DNA of 14,908 bases from CAYRGQ01 sp964444885. Its GTDB lineage: Bacteria > Bacteroidota > Bacteroidia > Sphingobacteriales > Sphingobacteriaceae. Numbering within the stretch: position 1 is the stretch's first letter; the number at the start of each line of letters is the position of its first letter. Positions 6,492 to 13,018 of this stretch are shown in pieces. A program made the position numbers and the translations under genes. Location: positions 1 to 14,908 of the forward strand of contig CAYUIZ010000080.1 in the NCBI GenBank assembly GCA_964444885.1. Direction: 5' to 3'. The notes below the pieces were generated by a model, which did not search any database, had not been told where the DNA came from, and saw nothing but the letters and a program-made list of their open reading frames with translations.

Positions 6492-7445
6492 TTATTCCGT
6501 GTCGCCTAGCGCACCCCATCCGCTCATCATGATGGCAAACATCTTCCACGCCACCTGAAGATCGTTGATTTCGTACAACGGCTCAGTTTCGTCAATTTCC
6601 AATTCGGAGTTCGCCACAACACGCGGCATGATCCGGTCAGGCTTCATGACCAACGTAGGTTCATCAGAATTTTCGTAATATATCTCTAGCTGAAGTATAC
6701 CAGCCTGCTCTTCTACGTAGAACGGATGTGTAAAATTAATGGTTGGATCGAACGCTTCCGATGTGTACACCACAATCTTGTAGAGTTGGGGCGAGGCCGG
6801 AAGCGGATTGTCCGGGTCAGGAGTAGCCGCGTACTCAGGCCTGAGGGTATAGGTGGTCACCCGGCATTCATACCCCGCTACCACGCTGCGTGGCGCGGCT
6901 ACCTGCCGGAGGTACATATCCAACGCAACGGTGTTTCTAGCCCCTAGGTCTTCGGATGGCGTATATTGTACGGAGATGGCCCGGTCAGCCTCGGGTATCT
7001 CGGCGTGCTGCGTGAGTGTCCTCAGGTACAATTGCCCCCGGTCTTCCATCGCATTGTGGTAATTATCATAGATGAATCCCAGTCCTTTGGCCTTGCCCAA
7101 CACAACATCGCCTTTCACATGATAGGTACAAATCACACCGTTCATCATCAGCGCGAGACCCAAAAACGGATTGCGTTGGGAATAATCTTCCACCAAGGTC
7201 AAAAATCGTTGCGCTTCTTCATGGTTTTCGGCAAGCTCGACAAATTGCTCCCCCACATCGTCGCGCGAGAAGTCTAAATTTTCGATAAAGAATCCGAGGT
7301 TAACGCCGTGGCTGTACATGCCCATCTCAATGATGCCCTCAACGAAAGGTTCGTCGACGATAGGCTCCTCGCCAATCGGCGCGTCTTTGGCACACCCCAT
7401 CAATAACATTAGTGCGGCAACAACTAAATAATGCAGTTTATTCAT
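6492..7445 (-). CDS. Putative lipoprotein of unknown function
   Basis: This 317-aa protein has a lipoprotein signal peptide: MNKLHYLVVAALMLLMGC with the lipobox LMGC and Cys18 as the acylated residue, followed by Ala-Lys-Asp and an acidic linker (EEPIVDEPF). The rest is soluble and rich in beta-strand-like stretches. One segment, around residues 100-130 (MNGVICTYHVKGDVVLGKAKGLGF), loosely recalls DUF4412-type periplasmic proteins in which a small strand barrel binds a ligand, but I do not recognise the family with confidence. It is probably anchored in the outer membrane facing the periplasm or the surface. An exact -7 box lies 24 bp upstream of the start. The gene is followed by nested inverted repeats and then by the AbgT transporter gene 214 bp away; a functional link to the transporter is not shown. 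Confidence 0.8.
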   Translation of the reverse strand: MNKLHYLVVAALMLLMGCAKDAPIGEEPIVDEPFVEGIIEMGMYSHGVNLGFFIENLDFSRDDVGEQFVELAENHEEAQRFLTLVEDYSQRNPFLGLALMMNGVICTYHVKGDVVLGKAKGLGFIYDNYHNAMEDRGQLYLRTLTQHAEIPEADRAISVQYTPSEDLGARNTVALDMYLRQVAAPRSVVAGYECRVTTYTLRPEYAATPDPDNPLPASPQLYKIVVYTSEAFDPTINFTHPFYVEEQAGILQLEIYYENSDEPTLVMKPDRIMPRVVANSELEIDETEPLYEINDLQVAWKMFAIMMSGWGALGDTE

Positions 7446-7468
7446 GTTCTCATGGTTTTTATTGGCGT

Positions 7469-7476
7469 CAAAAATA
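7469..7476 (-). promoter_or_regulatory. Putative -7 promoter box of the lipoprotein gene
   Basis: Read on the minus strand this is TATTTTTG, an exact match to TAnnTTTG. The leader would be very short, about 17 nt. No good -33 TTTG was found at the expected distance; CGAAAC around 7498-7503 is the nearest candidate. Confidence 0.4.
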
Positions 7477-7517
7477 GGAAAAATGTTTTTTTAGCGTCGA
7501 AACCTGCCTACAAACAC

Positions 7518-7563
7518 AAAAAAACGGATAAGTTGCGGAGTTATTTGCCCCGCAGCTTATCCG
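7518..7563 (-). terminator. Rho-independent terminator of the Gfo/Idh/MocA gene
   Basis: On the minus strand CGGATAAGCTGCGG (7563-7550) pairs with CCGCAACTTATCCG (7538-7525), 14 bp with one mismatch, around a loop of about 11 nt. Seven T residues follow (7524-7518) and then GTGTTTG. It begins about 30 bp after the stop codon of the oxidoreductase gene and separates it from the lipoprotein gene. Confidence 0.9.
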
Positions 7564-7592
7564 CCGCTAGCCCCAAAAGCACAATCGACTGA

Positions 7593-8897
7593 TTACAAAT
7601 ATGCCGTATAATCCCAGCCCTTCCGGTAAGGACGGCCCTTCAGCATATTCGCGTAGGCATCGTCGAACCGCTCCCGTTTGGGATTCCATTGCAAGGGGCG
7701 CTGCAGCTCGTAGGCAATATTGACCGCGTTGCAGACCGTGGCGGTGCGATGCCCGATTTCGACGTCGCATATCGGCTTGCTGCGCTTCTTGATGGCGTCT
7801 ATCCAGTCCTGGTAATGGTTGTCTGAAAAATAGAGGGGCTTATCTGAGGGTTTCCGCTCCTGCTTGGCCAGTCCCGCCGGTTCGGTGTTCAAGAAGCCTC
7901 TTGACACTTCGATTTTCCCTTCGGTACCGATAAACTGGATGGCGTTGGATTGTCCCCAGGATTTGTGGTTTACACGCACGCCATTGGCATAGGTGTAGTA
8001 CAACCCTTCGACCGCTCCTGGCTCCTCGGGCGGCACGAACGACACCGGCCCCGATTTATCCATATCCAAAGCCCACTGCACGATATCGAACATATGCGCA
8101 CCCCAATCCGTGATGTAGCCACCACCAAAATCGCGGTAGCCACGCCACCACGCCCACGCGTCATCCTCAATGGGCGGCGAAAGAATGGGGTGGTACCCCC
8201 GGTATAAGGACGGCCCTACCCACATGTTCCAGTCCAGGTAATCCGGGATGGGCATGGAGGGCAGGTCGCACTGCTTGACGGGCTCACCCACCGATACGTT
8301 GATTTCGGTTACTTGGCCAATATAGCCATTGCGTACGAGCTCCGCGGCTTGCCTGAAGTTATACTGCGAGCGTTGCATACTGCCGGTTTGCAGGACGCGC
8401 TTGTGTTTTCGAACGGCGTTGACCATAGCGCGCCCTTCGTCGATACTGAGGGCCAAAGGCTTCTCGCAATAGATGTCTTTGCCGTGCTTCGCAGCGTCGA
8501 TTACGTTCATCGCGTGCCAATGATCGGGCGTAGCGATCACCACGGCGTCCACGTCCGCGCGTCCCAGCAATTCGCGGTAGTCGCCATAACCGGCCACGGG
8601 GTGAGGCGCTTTGGCGGCATTGACGGTCGTTGCGTCGGCCACAAATTGGGCGAGTTTCTTACTGTCGACGTCGCACGCAGCTACCACCATCGTCTCGGGC
8701 ACCTGGGCGATGTTGCGCAACAGCCCGCCCACCTGCTTGCCGGTGCCAATGTATCCCAAATTAATCCGGTCGCTCGGCGCCAGAAATCCATTTCCGCCCA
8801 AAACATGGCGCGGCAAGATCATAAAACCGGTTGCGGCTACGGCGCTCGTTTTCAGAAAATCCCGGCGCGAGTAATCGGTGGGCAATTTTTTGTTCAT
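7593..8897 (-). CDS. Tat-exported Gfo/Idh/MocA family oxidoreductase
   Basis: This 434-aa protein begins with a twin-arginine signal: SRRDFLK at residues 10-16 followed by a hydrophobic stretch (AVAATGFMILP), so the enzyme is likely exported folded with its cofactor. The Rossmann fold has GYIGTGKQVGG at 48-58 and CDVD at 75-78 at the end of the second strand. EKP (145-147) in DIYCEKPLAL is the family cofactor/substrate motif. The C-terminal domain carries TDWGAHMFDIVQWAL at 263-277 with His268 and Asp271, typical of the catalytic region of sugar dehydrogenases. Many Bacteroidetes encode such Tat-exported members near carbohydrate loci; substrates are probably sugars, inositols or glycosides, and the exact one cannot be predicted. 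No glycan-use genes stand beside it in this window. It has its own promoter candidate at 8985-9015 and a strong terminator, so it is probably a single-gene unit. Confidence 0.93.
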   Translation of the reverse strand: MNKKLPTDYSRRDFLKTSAVAATGFMILPRHVLGGNGFLAPSDRINLGYIGTGKQVGGLLRNIAQVPETMVVAACDVDSKKLAQFVADATTVNAAKAPHPVAGYGDYRELLGRADVDAVVIATPDHWHAMNVIDAAKHGKDIYCEKPLALSIDEGRAMVNAVRKHKRVLQTGSMQRSQYNFRQAAELVRNGYIGQVTEINVSVGEPVKQCDLPSMPIPDYLDWNMWVGPSLYRGYHPILSPPIEDDAWAWWRGYRDFGGGYITDWGAHMFDIVQWALDMDKSGPVSFVPPEEPGAVEGLYYTYANGVRVNHKSWGQSNAIQFIGTEGKIEVSRGFLNTEPAGLAKQERKPSDKPLYFSDNHYQDWIDAIKKRSKPICDVEIGHRTATVCNAVNIAYELQRPLQWNPKRERFDDAYANMLKGRPYRKGWDYTAYL

Positions 8898-8966
8898 AAT
8901 GCGGTCTAGTTAAATGTTTATCGATAAAAGTGTTGGCTTGGCTTGGTTTTGCAGGACGCAAGGTAA

Positions 8967-8986
8967 GGCATTGATGCCAATTGGCA
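8967..8986. promoter_or_regulatory. Two overlapping palindromes at the oxidoreductase transcription start
   Basis: GGCAT-TG-ATGCC (8967-8978) and TGCCAATTGGCA (8975-8986) are both perfect and share TGCC. They lie just downstream of, and touch, the candidate -7 box on the minus strand, around the expected start of transcription. This is the usual place for a repressor operator. Which protein would bind is unknown. Confidence 0.4.
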
Positions 8987-9015
8987 AAATATAATCGGAA
9001 CCCAAGCAGGGCAAA
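8985..9015 (-). promoter_or_regulatory. Putative promoter of the Gfo/Idh/MocA gene
   Basis: On the minus strand TTTG (9015-9012) is followed after 18 bp by TATATTTTG (8993-8985), the -7 consensus with one extra T. The -33 element is a perfect match. The transcript would have a leader of about 80 nt that contains the palindrome at 8917-8928. Confidence 0.45.
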
Positions 9016-9039
9016 CGCATCTAATTTTTTTCGTCATTG

Positions 9040-9063
9040 CCTGCCTGCGGTATGCAGGCGAGG
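9040..9063. repeat. GC-rich hairpin resembling Bacteroidetes CCTGCCTGC dispersed repeats
   Basis: CCTGCCTGC (9040-9048), loop GGTAT and GCAGGCGAGG (9054-9063) pair over 9 bp with a single bulged base. Short CCTGCC/GGCAGG inverted repeats are common between genes in this phylum. A run of seven T residues (plus strand) lies just before it, on the wrong side for a terminator on the plus strand, and reads as A on the minus strand. Confidence 0.4.
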
Positions 9064-9200
9064 CTGTGTGGGCCTATGAAAAGCCAAACGGGAAGATCAG
9101 GGCATCCGGATTAACGAAAGGGAGATAGCGGAATTAGCGCCGATAGACGGGCGCATCGAAAACGTTATTTTCGACTGCGATCAGGCTGGATCAGTTCGAG

Positions 9201-10703
9201 TCACTTGCTTCTAAATTCGCGCTTACTGTCCACATCGAGGAAAAATGTTTGGCTTGTTTCGGGGTGGTTGATCCTCACCCAACCGCCTCCCAACACGTGA
9301 TCGTAGGTTGCTGGGATATGGATCACTTGGTTGGCGAGATCAAAGAAACCCCACTTGCCATCTTTCTCATGTTGGAACGCGGCAAATCGACGGTGTTCTG
9401 ACCACGTTGCGATCGCATGATAGGCAGGGTCCATCAACCACGTGCTGGCATGCCGATCCCACACGCCGACCAATCGTTCGTCCGCATTGCCGATGACCAC
9501 TTTCAACAAACGATCCGCATCAATACCGCCTAGCCTGCCGATGGATTTCACATCCCAGCCTTCAGGAAGGGGGGGATCTTCCAGAAAGTGACCGTGCGGC
9601 GGCCAAATAATGGCAGCGCCACTCGCGGAAGCAACCCTAAAATCATCGTAGTGATCGGTTGGATCGTGCCACTCCCCGGATGTATCCATCATGTAGACAT
9701 TCCTCCCGAAATTCAGCACGAAGATAAAGAGGTCGGTATTCGGAATAGATGCAATATTTTGGGCGTGCGCCAGGATGGATTCCGTCGTTATCGTATCCTG
9801 AAGCCCGTACGGCTGGATGTGTGTAGGAAACTCCTTGTCCAGGTCGGGGTATATAAATACCTTGCCGTCGTTAGCGGAATAAACCGCCACCCGTTTACGA
9901 CCTGGGCGCCACCGGGACTGGGTTTCCAAAATGAATTCCGATCCCCCCACGTTTACCCGCAAATCAGACATCGGCTTAAACCTGCGTTTACGCACCGGTT
10001 TTCCATGCCGATCAAGGAGACGGTACCTCCCCGAAATTTTCTGCATCAAGTAGCCTCCGTCGACCCATTTATAGGGATCCACATGGCCTGCTAACTTTTT
10101 AGCCTTGTTGTTTTCGAGTTGATAGAGTTCATCATTTATCAGGACGATATCCTCCCCCAAGCCCCTGACCGAAAAAGTCGCTTCGTACCGCCCCCGCGCG
10201 CCACGCTTCATCGTCATTTTTCGACCACCGTTCCACCAGTATAATGTCCGCTTCTCTCGCGCTACTTCCGTATCAAAAAGACGGCTATCCGAACTTCCGC
10301 CACCGATAATGCTGAAGCCAGGCAGAAACTTCCATTCCCAAAACCGCCATCGATTGACATAATACTTCGTGGTCTCCAAAAAAACATGGTCGGCAGCGGT
10401 CAGCATGTCGAGCTCATCATACGTATTTGGCAACGGAACCTCGCTATTATGGGTATCGATCAATATATTTTTACCCTCCGGCGATCGCACCACCGCCACA
10501 CCATCATAAAAATAATCGACATACGGGTACTGAGGTTCGATGACAACTTCACCGTTACTATCCGCATATCCGTAGCGATTATTGGCCCCAAGATAGGGAT
10601 ACAACTCTCCTTCAAATGAAGACATAGCGCGCTCAAACATTTGTCCGTGGCATGAAATACAAATCAATAAAGTACTAATCAATAACGCCGTTTTACACAT
10701 CAT
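9201..10703 (-). CDS. Secreted WG-repeat-like protein
   Basis: This 500-aa protein has an N-terminal signal peptide (MMCKTALLISTLLICISCHG). The Cys18 context is not a good lipobox, so cleavage by signal peptidase I near residue 20 is as likely as lipidation. Residues about 40-75 (RYGYADSNGEVVIEPQYPYVDYFYDGVAVV) form a clear WG-type repeat, in which a W/Y-G-Y/F strand, a D-x-x-G turn and I-x-P-x-Y/F recur. A second clear copy is at 450-470 (KWGFFDLANQVIHIPATYDHV). A degenerate one (RYRLLDRHGKPVRKRRF) is near 226-242. The middle part has no repeat I can name. WG-repeat proteins of Bacteroidetes are periplasmic or surface proteins of mostly unknown function. An exact -7 box lies 95 bp upstream. 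Its 3' end overlaps a plus-strand open stretch by 14 bp. Confidence 0.8.
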   Translation of the reverse strand: MMCKTALLISTLLICISCHGQMFERAMSSFEGELYPYLGANNRYGYADSNGEVVIEPQYPYVDYFYDGVAVVRSPEGKNILIDTHNSEVPLPNTYDELDMLTAADHVFLETTKYYVNRWRFWEWKFLPGFSIIGGGSSDSRLFDTEVAREKRTLYWWNGGRKMTMKRGARGRYEATFSVRGLGEDIVLINDELYQLENNKAKKLAGHVDPYKWVDGGYLMQKISGRYRLLDRHGKPVRKRRFKPMSDLRVNVGGSEFILETQSRWRPGRKRVAVYSANDGKVFIYPDLDKEFPTHIQPYGLQDTITTESILAHAQNIASIPNTDLFIFVLNFGRNVYMMDTSGEWHDPTDHYDDFRVASASGAAIIWPPHGHFLEDPPLPEGWDVKSIGRLGGIDADRLLKVVIGNADERLVGVWDRHASTWLMDPAYHAIATWSEHRRFAAFQHEKDGKWGFFDLANQVIHIPATYDHVLGGGWVRINHPETSQTFFLDVDSKREFRSK

Positions 10704-10797
10704 ACATCACGAAGCATTATAAATACACGTCTTCTGTGAGAAAAACACCCTCCCCTTCCACCTTGATCCGCATGTGGTCATGCTGGCCGTATTTCAT

Positions 10798-10805
10798 CAA
10801 ACGTA
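10798..10805 (-). promoter_or_regulatory. Putative -7 promoter box of the WG-repeat-like gene
   Basis: The minus strand reads TACGTTTG, an exact TAnnTTTG match, lying between the stop of the 136-aa gene and the WG-repeat-like gene. The -33 element is poor. The leader would be about 85-90 nt. A separate transcript start for this gene is therefore likely but not certain. Confidence 0.4.
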
Positions 10806-10813
10806 GCTAATTT

Positions 10814-11224
10814 CTACTTTAAGCCTGCCAACAGGAGAAAGCCGAAAACCACCACGATGGGCAGGATGATGAAGATAATCTGCGTGATACGTATCGTCCT
10901 GTAATAAGGCACGAGCTGTTCTTTTAAATGGATGGCGAGATATAACATGATCGATGCCAACATGATCCAGATCGACAATCCCGTCCACACACCATTCATA
11001 TTCATAAAACCATCCGTCTGAATATCGAACAGATCCATCAGTGGCTCATAAAACAGACCCGTCGCGCATAAATTGAACTGAACGTTTAGTGCCACCAAAA
11101 GTACGTGCAACACCACCGTCAATTGGCGCTTGAACCTACTTTTTCGCTTCCACCGGTTAACGATCAAAAAAATCGCCAGCAGTAGGAAAAAATTCAATAC
11201 CCCCGCGATTACCTCTTCGACCAT
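10814..11224 (-). CDS. Small four-helix membrane protein of unknown function
   Basis: This 136-aa protein has four predicted membrane helices at about residues 5-23, 35-56, 77-100 and 112-134. A strongly basic loop between the first two (NRWKRKSRFKR) indicates a cytoplasmic position, so both termini should be outside, toward the periplasm. The loop between helices 2 and 3 is acidic and contains FYEPLMDLFDIQTDGF. No catalytic motif is visible and I do not recognise the family. ATG at 11224 fits, since helix 1 begins immediately after it. It is 110 bp from the WG-repeat-like gene downstream, and each has its own -7 candidate. The composition is that of a normal inner-membrane protein and the gene is probably real. 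Confidence 0.75.
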   Translation of the reverse strand: MVEEVIAGVLNFFLLLAIFLIVNRWKRKSRFKRQLTVVLHVLLVALNVQFNLCATGLFYEPLMDLFDIQTDGFMNMNGVWTGLSIWIMLASIMLYLAIHLKEQLVPYYRTIRITQIIFIILPIVVVFGFLLLAGLK

Positions 11225-11343
11225 GATTAACGGTTGTTAATTTCGACGTCAATTTGAGCTGTTCTCAACGAAGTACGCACGTGGAGTCCTTCCGGACACT
11301 ATGAAATCGTAGACGCTACTCTCCCGTCAGACTTCCCTCATTC

Positions 11344-11374
11344 CAAAGATAGAGACTATGCCTTATCGGTAAAA
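11344..11374 (-). promoter_or_regulatory. Putative promoter of the 136-aa membrane protein gene
   Basis: The minus strand reads TATCTTTG at 11351-11344, an exact -7 match, preceded after 19 bp by TTTT (11374-11371), a 3-of-4 match to the -33 TTTG. Transcription would start near 11337, giving a leader of about 110 nt, long for this window. Confidence 0.5.
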
Positions 11375-11439
11375 TAACGGTTTTCAGGGGTTTATTGGGG
11401 TTTCTAAAACACGCCGATGGGTGCCTGTGGCGGTCTGTA

Positions 11440-11469
11440 AAAACGCTCCGCATCCTATTTTTTCGGAGC
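11440..11469 (-). terminator. Weak terminator-like hairpin after lutB
   Basis: On the minus strand GCTCCG (11469-11464) pairs with CGGAGC (11450-11445) around a 13-nt A-rich loop and is followed by GTTTTTAC. The short stem makes it weak, but its place 75 bp after the lutB stop and the T-run agree with a terminator. Confidence 0.4.
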
Positions 11470-11543
11470 AGGAAACACTGGAGTCCCCGCTCATTGAAAA
11501 TTAGGGAACGTAAACGCATTACCGGAAATTTCCAAAACCAACA

Positions 11544-12932
11544 TCACAGTTCGTCCCGATCGCGCTCGCTCCACTGCTTGCTGAACGATTTCTTCGGCAG
11601 CGTTGGCAGGCTTCGGTGCTTGCCCCAAGCTTTGCCAAAGAAGTTGCGCAACACAAAATTCTTCACACCTCCACCGAAAAAATCCAGTAAACGACGTTTC
11701 GTCATGGCATACGAGAACCATTTCCACGCGGTGGCTTCGATTTTGGAACCGTGGTTATTGGCCACGGCATCCCGCCGGTTGAGCAGCAGCATGGTGTGGA
11801 TATCGATTTTGACGGGACACACCTCCGTACACTTACCGCAGAGGCTGGAGGCGTTGCTGAGGTGCTTAAATTCCTCCACCCCTTTCATGTGCGGGGTAAT
11901 CAACGAACCGATCGGCCCGCTATACGTAGTTTGGTAGGTGTGACCGCCGATGTTCTTGTAGATGGGGCAGGCATTCAGGCAAGCACCGCAACGAATGCAA
12001 TACAACCCCTGGCGCTGCTCTTTTTGGGCGAGCAAGTCGGTACGTCCGTTGTCTAGCAATACGAGGTACATTTGCTCCGGACCATCCGTTTCGTGGGCTT
12101 GGCGCGGCCCGCTGAGGATGCTGTTGTACACGGTGAGGTTTTGTCCCGTCCCGTGCGAAGCGAGCATGGGCCAAAATAGGTCCAAATCGGTCAAGGACGG
12201 AATCAGTTTTTCGATGCCTGCGATAGCAATATGAATCTTGGGAAAGGTCGTGCTCAGACGCGCGTTTCCTTCGTTTTCGGTGACAGCGATGCTGCCCGTA
12301 TCCGCAATCAGGAAGTTGGCGCCGGTAATGCCGACATCCGCGTCCAAGTAGCGGTCGCGCAGCAACTCGCGGGCCTTGAGGGTGAGCATTTCCGCGGAAG
12401 CATCCAGCGGCGTGCCAAAGCGCTCGTGGAAGAGCCGAGCGATATCCGCTAAGCTCAGGTGCATGGCCGGCGTGACGATGTGATAGGGTTTCTGCCCGAG
12501 TAATTGCACGATGTATTCGCCTAAGTCCGACTCGATGGTTTCCACACCTCGCTTTTCGAGAAATTCGTTGAGATCGAGCTCCTCGGTAGTCATCGACTTG
12601 GATTTGACCACGCGCTTGGCGCCGGCCTGCGCGATAATCTTACCAATCTCCTCCCGGGCCTCCGCCGCGTCATTTGCCCAGATGACCTTGCCCCCGCGTT
12701 TGAGAAAATTGGCTTCAAACTCGGGCAACAGGCGGTCGAGGTTTTCCATCACCCGCCATTTGATAATATGCCCCTTGCGTTTGGCGTTTTCCACGTTTTT
12801 CAGGTAAGAAAGCCCACGCGCCACAGACGCATCGTACTTGTCAATATTGAAATTGATCACCTGCCGATGTGCCTTGTCAAACGCCTTGGTGGCGCTTTCT
12901 TTCAAAAAACGGGATTCGGGGGTCACTGCCAT
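11544..12932 (-). CDS. lutB: LutB/LldF-type iron-sulfur protein (lactate utilisation protein B)
   Basis: This 462-aa protein has the usual LutB length. Residues about 70-300 form the LUD domain, with SKSMTTEELDLNEFLEKRGV at 111-130 and the GITGANFLIADTGSIAVTENEGNAR block at 201-225. A ferredoxin-like domain follows with two 4Fe-4S motifs: CIRCGACLNACP (Cys312, 315, 318, 322) and CGKCTEVCP (Cys365, 368, 372). In known systems LutA, LutB and LutC act together as an L-lactate dehydrogenase that passes electrons to the respiratory chain. Here lutB is alone: aspS is upstream and an unrelated membrane protein gene downstream. LutA and LutC may be elsewhere in the genome. The 86-bp gap to aspS has no clear promoter or terminator, so readthrough from aspS is possible. 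The C-terminal tail after residue 440 is basic and variable. Confidence 0.92.
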   Translation of the reverse strand: MAVTPESRFLKESATKAFDKAHRQVINFNIDKYDASVARGLSYLKNVENAKRKGHIIKWRVMENLDRLLPEFEANFLKRGGKVIWANDAAEAREEIGKIIAQAGAKRVVKSKSMTTEELDLNEFLEKRGVETIESDLGEYIVQLLGQKPYHIVTPAMHLSLADIARLFHERFGTPLDASAEMLTLKARELLRDRYLDADVGITGANFLIADTGSIAVTENEGNARLSTTFPKIHIAIAGIEKLIPSLTDLDLFWPMLASHGTGQNLTVYNSILSGPRQAHETDGPEQMYLVLLDNGRTDLLAQKEQRQGLYCIRCGACLNACPIYKNIGGHTYQTTYSGPIGSLITPHMKGVEEFKHLSNASSLCGKCTEVCPVKIDIHTMLLLNRRDAVANNHGSKIEATAWKWFSYAMTKRRLLDFFGGGVKNFVLRNFFGKAWGKHRSLPTLPKKSFSKQWSERDRDEL

Positions 12933-13018
12933 ATCATTGTTTCCTTAAGCGGCTATAGGGTTGCACTGCCAAGGCTTAGCGCCGCAACACGCGTGCCACG
13001 ATCCTGCTCTTGTCCGGA

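Larger units (their letters stand above)
8898..9200. other. Intergenic region: leader, palindromes, promoter and hairpins
   Basis: These 303 bp hold the oxidoreductase leader, with a 12-bp palindrome TTTATCGATAAA at 8917-8928 and two overlapping palindromes at 8967-8986. They also hold the promoter candidate at 8985-9015 and a GC-rich hairpin at 9040-9063. A small hairpin TCGAAAA-N5-TTTTCGA at 9156-9174 lies shortly after the end of the WG-repeat-like gene and may mark its transcript end, although no U-tract follows. A plus-strand frame free of stops from 9080 to 9211 has coding-like composition but no ATG. Confidence 0.5.
11225..11543. other. Intergenic region: leader, promoter box and weak terminator
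   Basis: These 319 bp separate lutB from the 136-aa membrane protein gene. They contain a weak terminator-like hairpin for lutB (11440-11469), an exact -7 promoter box on the minus strand (11344-11351), and a leader of about 110 nt. The leader includes a small GTCC-GGAA-GGAC hairpin near 11284-11296. Open frames here have no recognisable content. Confidence 0.5.
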
